DNA of 64,000 nucleotides from the NCBI RefSeq assembly GCF_029407905.1, contig NC_073641.1:14925001-14989000 (forward strand), read 5' to 3'. The notes under the pieces are model-generated. The model did no database searches. It worked only from the letters and a program-made list of their open reading frames with translations, and had not been told where the DNA came from. Each line of letters starts with the position of its first letter. Position 1 is the first letter of the stretch. Shown in pieces: positions 1-11,835 of the stretch. The position numbers and the translations under genes were made by a program. The DNA is from Bubalus kerabau. Lineage: Eukaryota; Chordata; Mammalia; Artiodactyla; Bovidae.

Positions 1-964
1 TCTATATACCTGTTATGACTTCTTTGGGGGAAAGAAAAGCACCTTGGAGAAGGCTTGGCTTACAACTTCTAGGACTGAATGATTTCTGAGCCTCACAGGC
101 ATACATCGCAGGAAGTTCTTTGTGAAGAACGACTTGTTTACTTCTTAGTTTTTCATTTCTAGGGGGTTGCCTCTTCTCCTCTTTCCATTTGTTGTGTTTT
201 TTTAAATGCCAATATAAATAAGCCACTCAAATCGTGTTAGCTAGCTAGAATGTTGCTTTGGATGGTTCATTATTTATGTCTTGCTGTCAACATGTGTATT
301 ATTTTTACAGAACCCAAAAGCTTTATTCCAGAAATAACATAACAATTGTTTTAAAGCAGAAAGATGCAAAGGAGCCCAGGAGAGTTAGCTTGGCCCACTT
401 GTAGAAGTAGCAGTAAGCCCCATAAATATAGAAGACTGTCTAAATGTGGTATTTTATGAACAGGGTCAACCATCAGGGTGTGAAATAGCCCCTTCTTTGC
501 CATCTAGTCCCCAAGCAATCAGTTTTTTAAATGGCATTTTAGAAAGGTAATGAATATCTACTAACACCAGATGTAAACTTAATTTCAAGGCTGTGGAATA
601 GGCCATAAATAAAAACAATGAGTGATTTCCATAGCTCAGCCTGTTCATACTCATGGAAATATGGATGATCACATGGAAAGTCAAGAGCTCATCTCAAACA
701 GGGTAAAATGGCAGGTAGTAGGAAGTTCAATTGGTGGTTCTGGCTGTTCTTGCTGTTATTGTTGTTGGCTTTTTTTTTTTTTCCTTGAGTAGTTTTCATA
801 AAGAAAAAAATATAAATAAATTAACAATTATTTGTGGTATCTAATGTAAGGAGTCAGCATATGACATTCATGAAGCAGGTGGCAGGGAAAAGAGACAAAG
901 GATAAATCTTGAAAACAGAGTACTTTTGATGTTTTCTTTCAACTATGCTATGCTAGGCTATGGT
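1..964. other. Unique sequence, no feature recognised
   Basis: I see no convincing gene or repeat here. Open frames are short and unlike any protein I know. A run of about 14 T at 771-784 could be the antisense tail of an undetected retroposon, but nothing adjoining it is recognisable. Confidence 0.5.
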
Positions 965-1172
965 AAGTTGCTTCAGTTGTGTCTGACTCTGAGATCCTAT
1001 GGACTGTAGCCTGCCAGGCTCCTGTGTCCATGATTCTCCAGACAAGAATACTAGAGTGGGTTGCCATGCCCTTCTCCAATGAATCTTCCTGACCCAGGGA
1101 TCGAACCCTTGTCTCTTATGTCTCCTGCATTGGTAGGTGGGCTCTTTACCACTAGTGCCACCTGGGAAGCCC
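965..1172 (-). mobile_element. Bov-tA SINE
   Basis: Read on the minus strand it begins with the tRNA-derived head (GGGCTTCCCAGGTGGC at the right end) and runs through the Bov-A body to the SINE tail at 965. It is moderately diverged, with small indels in the head, so it is an older copy. The ruminant-specific family is trans-mobilised, probably by BovB machinery. Confidence 0.9.
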
Positions 1173-1439
1173 TTTCTTCCAACTATTGTAGCTCATAACT
1201 TCAAACTATTATATATTATATCACTTGGATGAAGCTTAATTGTACTTATTCATCTAGATGCCCAGTGCAGGAGCGGGAGGTAAGGAATTCTTCAGATCAC
1301 CACTGGCATAGGAAGGCTGAGCCATATTATTTTGCCTCAGTAGGAAACAGATCATGCCCTAGCTCTCAGGATTCCCTCCACAACCAATTGGTTATCAAGT
1401 CTTGTTGATTTTTCCTTCATGTAACTTTCTCATTCAGTG

Positions 1440-1800
1440 CCTCTTTTCCATGTTAAATTCAGCTTCCCTTCCACAGGTTTCTATCACCGGTAAGATTACA
1501 GCATGAGCCCTCTGAATGATTTTCTAGCTTAGAGTAGTCCAGCTCTTCCATTTTATCTTATATTCCCATGCCAGGTTAATCTTCCAGAAATTCTGCTTTG
1601 ATCATGCCACTCTCTTACAAATCAGCAAGATGAAGGCCAACATTCTTAGCCTAGCATGCAAGACCCCATATCTTTCCAGGTTCACCTTCCAAGTTTCACT
1701 CCACAGACCTTACAGTTTGGCATGAGCCAAACTGGATAATTCATCATTTGTGATGCAGACTCTGCTCCAATCTTCTCACCCATAAGTTTCAGTGCAACTA
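1440..1800 (+). mobile_element. Probable L2-type LINE 3' region (fossil)
   Basis: The phrase order resembles the L2/CR1 3' region: a segment about leading cells' typical 'aagaccccatatctttccag' pattern, then 'gccaaactggataattca', then a pyrimidine-rich tail. It is highly diverged, so boundaries are approximate. No coding capacity remains. Confidence 0.4.
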
Positions 1801-1833
1801 GAAGCCTATTTAGCCCTTTTTGCCACCCAATCA

Positions 1834-1988
1834 CTTTCACTTTTCACATTCATGCATTAGAGAAGGAAATGGCAACCCACTCCATTATTCTTGCCTGGAG
1901 AATCCCAGGGACGGAGGAGCCTGGTGGGCTGCCGTCTATGGGGTTGCACAGAGTAGAACACGACTGAAGCAACTTAGCAGCAGCACCA
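1834..1988 (+). mobile_element. 5'-truncated BOV-A2 SINE
   Basis: The linker (ctttcacttttcac) and second monomer of BOV-A2 end in an AGC-rich tail. A perfect 12-bp direct repeat, gccacccaatca, flanks it at 1822-1833 and 1989-2000. This is the target-site duplication and shows that the copy inserted already 5'-truncated. Confidence 0.92.
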
Positions 1989-2052
1989 GCCACCCAATCA
2001 AATCCAGCAACAGCTTAAATTCTATTTTTCTGCCAAAACTCAACTAAAATCC

Positions 2053-2540
2053 AGTCCCATTGGTGGCAGTTTTAAAACATGTCCTCCAATTCTTTGACAC
2101 TTCTCCCACTGAGAACTGGAGTCTAGGCCCCCTTCTTTAAGTGTGGGTTGATCTTTAGGGATTCTCTTTTATAGAAAGCAGCAGAGGGGAGGCTGCATAA
2201 TTTTCAAGGCTCCATCAGAAATGCCCATGTGCCTGATGCCTGCTTGTCTTGGAATGCCTGCTGTAGGGACAATCAGGAACCATGATGGAAGGACTTCATC
2301 TAAATATTCTGATAACAGCCCGTCTGAACTCTAGCATAAATGCCCATCAAGGAAGGAGACCTCTTTGATGTCCAGCTCACAGAGCCTTCAGGTGACTCCC
2401 CATCAACATCCAAGTAACGAATTGCTCCACCAAGCCTTAGCCAAATTCCTGACCCTCAAATCAAATCAAAACAAATGGTTATGTTAAGCCACTAAGTTTG
2501 GAGGGTAATTTGCTATGCAACGATAGTAATTAGAATATTC
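2053..2540 (+). mobile_element. MLT1-type (ERVL-MaLR) LTR, fossil
   Basis: The right end carries gttaagccactaagtttgg followed by a 'tttgctatgcaacgatag' block, which matches the 3' end of MaLR LTRs. The left part has the 'ctccaattctttgacacttc' type opening. It is an old solitary LTR with no internal viral genes. The subfamily is not determined. Confidence 0.55.
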
Positions 2541-2624
2541 CTATGAATCATCTCCCTTACTTACCTCCCAATTCTAGAGTCATCTCTCTTTTAAATTCCA
2601 TAGCAATTATTCTCTATTATCATT

Positions 2625-2830
2625 CATTCTGGCAACATTAATTAAAGCATCTACTAAGTCATATAGACCCATATGCTGGATACTGGGGAAGCAACAGATT
2701 TTGAGGAAGACACTAATTCCTGCTCACAGGTATTTAGAGTCTGATGGAGAAAGATGAGAAAACAGGCAGTAATACCTTATGCCTATGATAAATATTTGAG
2801 CATCTATTTTGTGCAGGGCAGTGTGCCACA
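2625..2830. repeat. L2-like fossil
   Basis: The pattern resembles the common mammalian L2-associated motif of a 'final tally' type: 'agcatctactaagtc', then 'ggatactggggaagcaac', then 'agagtctgatggag'. It is strongly diverged. Family and strand are uncertain. Confidence 0.3.
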
Positions 2831-2879
2831 AAGAGATGAGTTTGAAAATGCTAATTTTTATAGGCTATGAGACATTGAT

Positions 2880-3130
2880 GCAGAATTATCCTGGAAATAA
2901 CTGAGTATGTGAATCTGAGGTTCTGCAGAGAGAAGTGGGCTAGAGAGTTAGATTTGGGAGCCACCAACCCTTGATGATAGCGAAAGCATAAGCATGGATG
3001 AGATTCCCCAGAAACTGGAGTGGGAAGCCCCACCCAGGCAAGAACTTGAACACAAAGGAAGAGTGTCCTTCAAAGGAAAAGAAGGGTCAGAGAAAAGGCA
3101 AGGGAACTGAAGTCTGTGAGTCCCTCAGAT
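2880..3130 (-). mobile_element. Probable CR1/L3 LINE fragment
   Basis: On the minus strand it resembles the reverse-transcriptase region of mammalian CR1/L3, by phrase similarity with the clearer L3 fragment near 24.8 kb: 'gggctagagagttagatttgggag' type text followed by a purine-rich stretch. It is degenerate and non-coding. Confidence 0.35.
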
Positions 3131-3681
3131 CAAGGTCAATGGGTATTTCAAGGATGGGCGTTGGGCGTGGGGGTGGTCAACTATGCGAAATGCTGTGAGG
3201 GCCACTTAAATCAGGCCCGAGAAGCGTAATGTTGATGTAGACAATCAGAATGTCTCTGATATTCATTTCATTGTGGTCTAGGATAATTACATGAAAACGC
3301 TTTCAGGTATTATGGTCTCTCTAAAGCTTCATGGTCTCTGTGGACAGCAAGTGTTTCTGTTGCAAATTTCACATAGTTACAAGACTCAGATGGATAAAAT
3401 GAAAACAATTTTTTGTTAACTGAAAGGAACTATCTGGTTCCCATTCCTGCTGATGGCAGATTTAATCTTGCCATCATCCTTGCAATGTATTTATTTCTAT
3501 TTTGAAACACATTCCTTTTTCTTACTACATGTTCAAAGCCAAGAATATCTGGGTTCTCAGGGGTACTGATGTTTGGTCCCGGCAGAGAGCCTGTTTCCCA
3601 TTAGCGTCCACTGAATGTGCTGGCCTCTGCTTGGGTGACACTCTTCCCTCAGATTTTGAACATCAACCTATGTCTTCATTT
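3131..3681. other. Unique sequence, no feature recognised
   Basis: This is AT-rich sequence with no convincing open frame, repeat or structural element. Confidence 0.5.
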
Positions 3682-4042
3682 GGGGCTTTCCTGAGGCTCA
3701 GTGGTAGAGAATCTGCCTGCCAGTGCAGGAGATATGGGTTCAATCCCTGGTTGGAGAAGTTCCTATGTGCTGTGGAGCAGCTAAGCCTGGGTGCCACGAC
3801 TACTGAGCCTGTGTTCTGGAGCCCTGGGGCCACAACTATTGAGCCATGGCTCTGCAGCTACTGAAGACTGCAAACCCTAGAGCCCATGCCCCGCAGCAAG
3901 GGAAGCCACCTCAGTGAGAAGCCCTTGCACCGCATCTAGAGAGTAGCCCCAGCTTGCTGCAACTATATAAAAAGCCCACTCAGAAACAAAGACCCAGCAG
4001 AGCCAAAAATAAAAAACATTATAGAAAAAAAAAACAAAACAC
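3682..4042 (+). mobile_element. CHR-type tRNA-Glu SINE (CHR-1/CHRL), full length
   Basis: It starts with a tRNA-like head (ggggctttcctgaggctcag, with a B-box-like gggttcaatcc) and continues into the long CHR body with the repeated 'actactgagcc' and 'gcaacta' phrases. It ends 'agccaaaaataaaaaa' with an A-rich tail. This is a cetartiodactyl family older than Bov-tA. Confidence 0.88.
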
Positions 4043-5904
4043 AACTGTTTCTTCATTGTATCCACTGCTAATGTCTGAGGCCCCATCATAGCCTACTTCT
4101 GTTGATCAAGGCAACCTGAATCATCTCTGTTCTCTCTCAAGTCTGCTACTTAGCAGTTACCTTGTCCTCCACTACAGCAACCACAGTCCCGGGAGCCCTG
4201 GACATCTCCCTCAGTCATTCCTCCTCCACCTCCCAAGAACCCATGAACATGGAGCTTCCTGAGAGCTCATGGCAGACATTCTCTCAAATTTACACCTTTA
4301 AAAACACCCCACTTCTGTTATATATTTCTTATTAATATTATGTCACAATACCAATTTAGGGCATAGAATTTCATACATGAAGCCAAGTTTTCAAAATCTC
4401 TCTCAAAACCTATTCTCTCTTAAGACACTGAAGAGCTCTTGAAAATCAAAACTGTTTTGGCTATCAGATGACTTTCTCTGCTCTGGATTTTAATACCTGT
4501 TTTGAAAGTCAACATTGCTTTATTTTAGACTGTATTATTCTCCATGTCCTGACTGATAAATGTTATTGATACAATAGAGAGAAAATAGGACAACTAAGAT
4601 TTTTCCAGGAACAAAAAAATACATATAATATTTTTTTTCAAATATTACCCAATTCTATTGGTTATGCAAATAGTAAGTGATTAAATTATGTAATTTAAAA
4701 TATTTGTTGATGGTTATTTGTTATGAGAAAGGCAACTGAATTGGCCTAACATTGCTGTCTTTTTTATAAATTTGGTGTTTCATTGATCAATCTTTAAAGG
4801 ATCCTATTCCATTACTAGGACTTAAACTATAAACATTTAATCTATAAATAGTATCAACTATCATAGTGTTGCTGGTGGTTATGGCTTTGCTGTCCCCAAA
4901 AATGATGTCCCGTGGGCATTATTAAATAAGAAATAAAGATTAGTGTGTTTTCCCCTGTAATTATCCTTCTTTGCATGAAAGTAAAACTCTTTATTAAAAC
5001 AGACAAACACAAATACTTATTAATATTCCTACATAATTGCTCTGCTTAAATGGGACATATAATTAAGAGATAATTTAAATAAATATAAGACTAAATAAAT
5101 ATAAAACTACATCCTCCTTTCTCATAATCGTGTTGTTAATCATTGCTTAATTTAATCCTGGGTTCATCCTGAATTTAAAGAGAAATAACACACCCTTTAT
5201 CTTCCCCTAAATCAAACCTCAATTTTCTGGACCACTTTCCCAACTGATACCCCTTTGACTATTTCTGATTAAGGAATGTTTTTGTAACTGTTTGTTTTTT
5301 CAGGGTACTATTCAAGCAATTTCCCATAAATTCTAATTCTCTTCTTTTAAGCATATATCCTCACCCTTTTTCTCTTTTTTCTGGAATCGTAACAGAAATT
5401 GAGAGAGAGAAATGTGTATAGAGACATGTAGTACCTCAGGAAACCTAACTGTTTCATCTAGTATTCAATCCTGAATCGTGACTTCATATGTAAAACTGCT
5501 TTCAAAATAGGCTAGGTTTGCAAAGCAAAGCTTATCAAAAGTTACTTTTTCTAGTTAGAGTCTTGGATTTTTAAAAAAGAGATAAAAAGTAATGTTATCC
5601 TAGTTGGGCTAACTTTCCACTAGCAGAAAAGCAAGGCAAAAATTTTAGGGGCGAATACATGCCCTTGACTGTTTTTGTTTTTGTTTAACACAAGGAAGAG
5701 GATAGAGAGGTGACTGAGGAGGTAAGAGTCAATCAAATCTTAGGTAGTGACCTGCAAATATAGCAAAGTTGGGGAAATAAAGTTATTGAAAATAAAACAA
5801 TGGTGGGAGAAAATAATAAGAAAACAAAATGTTATTAAAGAAAAAAAGACTGAATCAGATTGCTTTAAGGAGAGGTTGGAGTGTTAATGTTATTAAGGGG
5901 GTTG
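4043..5904. other. AT-rich unique sequence, no feature recognised
   Basis: About 1.9 kb with no repeat that I can name and no plausible exon. It contains many short A and T runs and a small GA repeat near 5400-5410. Highly diverged L1 sequence may be hidden here. Confidence 0.5.
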
Positions 5905-6150
5905 GAGGGAAGGGATAAATAGGGATATTGGGACTGACATATACATGCTACTATATATAACACAGATAACTAATCAGGACCTACTATGTAGCACAGGGAA
6001 TTCTACTCCACACTCTGTAATGACCTATAGGGGAAAAGAACCTAAAAGTGAGTGGATATATTTATTTGTATAACAGATTCACTTTGCTGTACACCTGAAA
6101 CTAACACAATATTGCAAATCAACTATATTTCAGTAAAATTTGTTTTAAAA
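5905..6150 (+). mobile_element. L1 3' UTR fragment (artiodactyl type)
   Basis: It matches the artiodactyl L1 3' end: 'gggataaatagggatat', 'gtagcacagggaattc', 'cactttgctgtacacctgaa' and 'caatattgcaaatcaact', then an A-rich end. It is severely 5'-truncated and non-coding. A CHR SINE follows directly. Confidence 0.75.
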
Positions 6151-6154
6151 ATCT

Positions 6155-6840
6155 GGTCACACTACTGAGCCCACGTGCCACAGCTATTAAAGCCTCAGCA
6201 CCTAAAGCCCAGGCTCCACAACAAGAAAAGCCATCACAATGAGAAGCCCACACACTGCAACCAGAGTAGCCCCTCCTTGCTGCAACTAGAGAAAGCCTGT
6301 ACAAAGCAATGAAGGCCCAGTTCAGTTTAGTCACTCAGTCGCGTCCTACTCTTTGCAACCCCATGGACTGCAGCACACCAGGCTTCCCTGCCCATCACCA
6401 ACCCCCGGAGCCTACTTAAACTCATGTTCATCGCGTCAGTGATGCCATCCAACCGTCTCATCCTCTGTCACCCGCTTTTCCTCCTGCCTTCTACCTTTCC
6501 CAGCATCAGGGTCTTTTCGAACGAGTTGGCTCTTTGCATCTGGTGGCCAAAGTATTGGAGTTTCAGCTTCAGCATCAGTCCTTCCAATGAATATTCATGA
6601 CTGATTTCCTTTAAGGATGGACTGGTTGGATCTCCTTGCAGTCCAAGGGACTCTCAAGAGTCTTCTCCAACACCACAGTTCAAAAGCATCACTTCTTTGG
6701 TGCTCAGCTTTCTTTATAACCCAACTCTCACATCCATACATGACTACTGGAAAAACCATAGCTTTGACTAGATGGACCTTTGTTGCTAAAGTAATGTCTC
6801 TGCTTAGGGCAACCAAAATAAATAAATTAAATTAATATTT
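6155..6840 (+). mobile_element. CHR-type SINE split by a BovB insertion
   Basis: The 5'-truncated CHR body covers 6155-6320 (actactgagcccacgtgcc through gaaggcccag). Its 3' end resumes at about 6806 with agggcaaccaaaataaataa. The two parts join to a normal CHR 3' end when the BovB between them is removed. Confidence 0.85.
6321..6805 (-). mobile_element. BovB LINE 3' end
   Basis: This is the antisense 3' terminal 485 bp of BovB, beginning with the reverse complement of the ACTGAACTG tail (cagttcagtttagtcactc) and ending within the last part of ORF2. It is inserted into a CHR SINE. A target-site duplication is at most about 2 bp (AG), unusually short for BovB. Confidence 0.93.
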
Positions 6841-7040
6841 AAAAAATCTGGGAACATAAATCCTAATAAAATTCTTAACTATCTCCTCAAAAAGTAAATA
6901 AAGTCAATGAGGGAAAAGGAGGAACATACAGATGATTTCAAAAACAGAATGAAGGAAATATTGGTCCTATGGTTGGAAAAAAAAATATTTTTGTTGTAGT
7001 ATTTACAGTGAGTGAAGCAATTTAAAAGTAGTGTCTAATA

Positions 7041-7647
7041 GCCAGGACATGGAAGCAACCTAGATGTCCATCAGCAGATGAATGGATAAGAAAGCTGTGG
7101 TACGTATACACAACGGAGTATTACTCAGCCATTAAAAAGAATATATTTGAATCAGTTCTAATGAGGTGGATGAAACTGGAGCCTATTATACAGAGTGAAG
7201 TAAGCCAGAAAGAAAAACACCAATATAGTATACTAATGTATATATATGGAATTTAGAAAGATGGTAACAACAACCCTGTATGCAAGACAGCAAAAGAGAC
7301 ACAGATGTATGGAACAGTCTTTTGGACTCCGTGGGAGAGGGAGGGGGGGGATGATTTGGGAGAATGGCATTAAAACATGTATAATATCATATAAGAAACA
7401 AATCACCAGTCCAGGTTCGATGCAGGATACAGGAAGCTTGGGGCTGGTGCACTGGGACAACCCAGAGGGATGGTATGGGGAGGGAGGTGGGAGTGGGGTT
7501 CAGGATTGGGAACATGTGTATACCCATGGCAGATTCATGTCAATGTATGGCAAAACCAATACAATATTGTAAAGCAAAAAAAAAAAAAAAAAAAAATAAT
7601 AATAATAATAAAATTTAAAGAAAAAGAATTATAACAACCACAACAAC
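7041..7647 (+). mobile_element. 5'-truncated young L1 (bovine L1-BT type)
   Basis: It starts at the ORF2 C-terminal coding sequence (gccaggacatggaagcaacc) and continues through the 3' UTR to a poly-A tract and (AAT)n tail. A 16-bp target-site duplication with two mismatches flanks it: aaagtagtgtctaata at 7025-7040 and aaagtagcatctaata at 7648-7663. It cannot move on its own. Confidence 0.93.
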
Positions 7648-7663
7648 AAAGTAGCATCTAATA

Positions 7664-8609
7664 CCTCATTCGGTCCCCTGCAAGTTATTTGTACATACTT
7701 CCTTGACACAAGCTAGGGTAGGAGGTTCATGGAGGAAGCTGGAGTGTGTGAGTGAGGAAGTGGCTGACAATTTTCTGTGCAGAGAAAATTCAGCTGGATT
7801 ACAAAAAGGGGAACATCTGCTGCTGGTACCTGATCTATGACGTACTTAAATATTTTAGTGATATGTTTATCGCTGTGGTCTCCTTCCCATGGCTCCCAGT
7901 GGATGGGTAACTGGTGCACCACACTCTAAAAAAAGCCCCTTCACTGACTTTAGAAGGGCCACACTGAACAATCTGTCCCTCATATGAACCATCACCCTTT
8001 TGCTTTCAAGCTGCAGTGCTAAAGGCACAAATGAAGTGACAGAAAATTGTATATGATTTATAAAGTAAGTATGTCTCCTAGTTATTTTCAACCTTTTCTG
8101 TCTTTACCATTTGTGGAGATTAGAGGTAACATTTGTTTATCCAGGAAGGGTGGCACCTACTTCCTCTATTTCAGAGAGTCTTTGGCCAGAGACTATCAGT
8201 GATGACTCCTTGTTCTCAGGCAACCAGGCATAACCTAAGCTTTACTTAATTTTAACTAATTTACTTAATTTTACTAATGAAAAATGATGTGTTTGAGAAC
8301 CACGTTTTCAACAATGTTCTTTTCTACTTCTTATGAATCTTTGAATATTTTTTCAAATAAATTACTAAGCTAAAAATGTCAGATATGTCCAACAAAAAAA
8401 CCATGAAATGATATCTGCCTCACAATGGTCATTTTCCTATTATGTCTTATGAGACAAAAAATGTTCTGGGCTATTTGCTTCAAAATAATCCTCTGGGGAA
8501 TGGAGATTTGGAGGTTATAAGCAAAACGAGATTGGCATCTGTTGATAATTGTTGACACAGGATAATAGGATGAGGAAGTTCATTATTCTATTCTGGTTTT
8601 GTAATTAAA
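7664..8609. other. Unique sequence, no feature recognised
   Basis: No repeat or exon recognised. A 74-codon minus-strand open frame at 7867-8091 has no recognisable similarity and no splice context, so it is not called as a gene. Confidence 0.5.
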
Positions 8610-9040
8610 TGTGTACATAAAGATGTTCACAGTAACAATATTTGTAACACCAAAAAGGTAGAAATAACTGGATTATTTAAGAGAATGGCTAAAAAATGAT
8701 AGATTATAATATATTTTTTAAAAATTAAATTATCATAAAATTAACATATAGCCACTAAAGAAAAATCATGTTTTCAATGAATATTTAATGACATGGAATA
8801 ATGCTCACAATCTGCTAAGTGAAAAATCTGAGTGGAAATCCATATGTACAGCATGATACCCATTTTTTAACATATAAATGCTTGGGATGAAATTCCCCAG
8901 GCTGGCCCAATTCTAACTTTCATCCTAAAAAGGTAATAAGAAATGCATAAAAAAGAGTTGTATATACAGGTGCTCATTATAGAGTTTATTATAATTTTTA
9001 AAATAATAGATAATTTAGAAACTGGTCAATTTAATGTGAT
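8610..9040 (+). mobile_element. Old L1 (L1M type) 3' region
   Basis: Typical fossil L1 3' text: 'aagatgttcacagtaacaat', 'aatgacatggaataatgctc' and a 'catatgtacagcatgatacc' block. It is strongly diverged. The L1 appears to continue beyond the Bov-tA at 9059. Confidence 0.6.
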
Positions 9041-9058
9041 ATGCCTGTTTCAAACATT

Positions 9059-9266
9059 AGCTTCCCTGGTGGCTCAGTGGTAAAGAATCTGCCTGCCAAT
9101 ACAGGAGACATGGGTTTGATCCCTGGGCTGGGAAGATCCCCTGGAGAAGAAAACACAACCCATTCCAGTATTCTTGACTGGGAAATCCATGGACAGAAAA
9201 GCCTGGTAGGCTACAGCCCATGGGGTCAAAAAAGAGTCAGACATGACTCAGCAACTAAACAACAAT
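9059..9266 (+). mobile_element. Bov-tA SINE
   Basis: Full-length copy: head gcttccctggtggctcag with B-box-like gggtttgatccc, Bov-A body, and tail 'cagcaactaaacaacaat'. It lies within old L1 sequence. Confidence 0.93.
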
Positions 9267-10341
9267 GTACAGTCATTAAATGAAGTTTTGAAGATATTTA
9301 ATGAAATTGGGAAATGATGTCAAGTTAAATAGCACAATACCAAACTCTATATAGATAGCATTATTCACATTTATTGAAAAAGAAGTAAAATCAATTTATA
9401 GCTTGATAATAAGGAATTTTAAATATTTAAGTATAGGACCAACAATTGAACAGAAGGTAGTTTTCTGGGTTAGACTTAGCCTTGGGTTAGAACTAAGTCA
9501 CAGATAAAAACAGCACTCCTACAGATTTCCAAGTTCTTTTCTAAAACACATGAAACCAGTCAAATTAGACTCTCTGGTCCAGGTTTTACAGCAAACTCTC
9601 TCTTGGGCAATAAGGTAGATGAAGCATTTCTGATAAAAGCTCTTTTGTCCCTAAAAGCCCTCAACCCTAGGCTGAAGCTTTGTGTCTTGTGATAGATATT
9701 TTGATGACCAATGAAACATCCACTTCTTTCTTGAACCTCACAGCAACTCCTCCCAGGTAAGGTACCTTCCCAACCTTCATCTCTAGGGTTGATACGAGAG
9801 ACCTACAGATGTGGCCCTGGGTCTTAACTCCCACACCTCTCCTCCACTGGAGATGGGAGCTACTCTCAGTGGGCATTTCCTGTTCCTGGCTTTGTGTAGT
9901 TAGGAAATAGACCTAAACGGGTCAGTACATTAAGAGTTACTTCATCTTAAATCCCTATCTGCCTTCAAATTTGTCCAGCACAAGACTTTTGACATTCTTT
10001 TTAGAGTGCTTCCCATGCTCATTCATTTGGAACAGGAGAACCTAAAGCAAGATTATGCCCTGAATGCTTGCCCTTTTATCAACATTGCTCAGCATCTGTG
10101 TTCATTCAGTAACCTTCCATTCTTGTTCATAGCAAGGTATGGTGACAGGAAACAAATAATTCAAGTAATGTGATACTTCTAGAGGGAAAATCATTCCTAA
10201 AACCACCCTTCTAAACACAAACACACACATACACACCCCTCAAATAATCCCTAATATAAAAATAGCTCTTAAAAATTTTCATGAAAAATCCATTAACTTC
10301 CAAAAGAAAATTGGGTAAGAGGCATAAAGGGGTAATTTGGA
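9267..10341. other. Mostly unique sequence
   Basis: Residual AT-rich L1-like sequence may extend to about 9450. The remainder is unrecognised. A short CA-rich tract lies at about 10218-10238. The 69-codon minus-strand frame at 9667-9876 has no recognised similarity. Confidence 0.45.
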
Positions 10342-10500
10342 TGTAGTCCACTAGGCTCCTCTGCTATGAAATTTTCCAGGCAAGAATACTGGAGTGGGCT
10401 GCCATTTCCTTTTCCAGGGGATCTTCCCAACCCAGAGATTGAACCTGGGTCTCCTTCATTGCAGGCAGATTCTTTACCATCTGAGCCATCAAGGAAGCCC
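10342..10500 (-). mobile_element. Bov-tA SINE, 3'-truncated
   Basis: The minus-strand copy begins at the right with GGGCTTCCTTGATGGC and covers the tRNA head and most of the Bov-A body. The tail side stops early, at about 10342. Moderately diverged. Confidence 0.88.
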
Positions 10501-10739
10501 TTAATTATACTAAAGAAGAACCCCAAAGACCAATACATGCAAAAGAGAATATTCAGTGTCTCTGGTAATTAAATACAGATCAATTAATCCACAGTCAAAT
10601 ATGTTGCTTTTTTATCATTTTTGTATCCTTTATTAAATGATAATATTTAATAGCAAGAGAGTAGCATTATGGGTACCATCATGTTCTCAGGTGTTGGTTT
10701 AGAGTCAATGTAACTGGAAAGTAATTCAGCAATATGTTT

Positions 10740-11275
10740 CAAGAAATATCAAGAGGTTTTTTTTTTTCTTTCACCTAGTGGTTTATTAATAATTTCTAGG
10801 AATCTGATACAAGAATCAGCAATGATGACAAAGATTTTAGTATAAGTTTGTTCGTTACAATAGTATTTATAGTAGTAAGGAATCAGATACACTCTTCCTG
10901 CTCAGTAATGAGACTAGTTAAATTGGGCATACTTATACTATGAAATTGGAGAAGGCAGTGGCACCCCACTCCAGTACTCTTGCCTGGAAAATCCCATGGA
11001 CAGAGGAGCCTGGTAGGCTGCAGTCCGTGGGGTCGCTAAGAGTCGGACACGACTGAGCGGCTTCACATTCACTTTTCACTTTCATGCATTGGAGAAGGAA
11101 ATGGCAACCCACTCCAGTGTTCTTGCCTGGAGACTCCCAGGGACGGGGGAGCCTAGTGGGCTGCCGTTATGGGGTCGCACAGAGTTGGACACGACTGAAG
11201 CTACTCAGCAGCAACAGCAGCAGCATACTATGAAATATTATACAGCCATAAAAACAATCATATTTTTAGGCTAGC
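10740..11275 (+). mobile_element. Old L1 (L1ME type) split by a BOV-A2
   Basis: The phrases 'tttctaggaatctgatacaa', 'caatagtatttatagtagta' and, after the SINE, 'ttatacagccataaaaacaa' match the end of ORF2 and 3' region of old L1s. The BOV-A2 at 10947-11224 interrupts it. Confidence 0.6.
10947..11224 (+). mobile_element. BOV-A2 SINE, full dimer
   Basis: Two Bov-A monomers are joined by a TTCACTTTTCACTTTC-type linker and end in an AGC-rich tail. A perfect 12-bp target-site duplication, atactatgaaat, lies at 10935-10946 and 11225-11236. Confidence 0.96.
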
Positions 11276-11389
11276 CTCTACTAATCCTTTGACTATCTGC
11301 TCACTTCTAGAAAATCTCTTCAGATAGGTGCTACTCTCTCATTTTCTATTTCATGTTATACTACTTACCTCATTTCATTGTAGTTGCTT

Positions 11390-11520
11390 TTTAATCGCAT
11401 GTCTTCTTAATCAACCACAAACACCAAGGGCCATGTCTGGTTTTTAATTAATATCCCAAGTGCCTGGAAAAATACCTGACACATTGTAAGCACTAAAACA
11501 ATAGTTGCTAAGTAAATATT
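11390..11520 (+). mobile_element. L2 LINE 3' end
   Basis: Typical L2 terminal phrases in order: 'accaagggccatgtctgg', 'agtgcctggaaaaatacc', then 'gctaagtaaatattaac'. Ancient and non-coding. Confidence 0.55.
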
Positions 11521-11652
11521 AACAATCTGAGGGGACGGTCATGATAAAACTTCTGGTAAAGAAAACAAAATACAAAAATATGTATAAAATCTGATCCAAA
11601 CTGAGAAGAAGATAAAGAAGAGATATTATGTGTGTGTATATAATCACATGAA

Positions 11653-11835
11653 GGCTTCCCAGGTGGCTCAGTGGTAAAGAATCTGCCTGCCAATGCAGGG
11701 GACATGGCTTTGATCCCTGGGTCGGGAAGAGCCCTGGGAGAAGGAAATGGCAGCCCGCTCCAGTATTCTTGCCTGGGAAGGCTCATGGACAGAGGAGCCT
11801 GGAGACTCAGTGACTAAACAATTATTATATTGTTG
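11653..11835 (+). mobile_element. Bov-tA SINE with internal deletion
   Basis: The head ggcttcccaggtggctcag and first part of the body are normal. About 40 bp of the Bov-A body (between agcctgg and the actcagtgac tail) are missing. The right half is the left arm of the palindrome described separately. Confidence 0.9.

Noticed and set aside
9059..9130. tRNA-like heads with A- and B-box-like sequences (here and in every Bov-tA and CHR copy)
   Set aside because: These belong to SINEs derived from tRNA. None retains a complete cloverleaf, so none is called as a tRNA gene.
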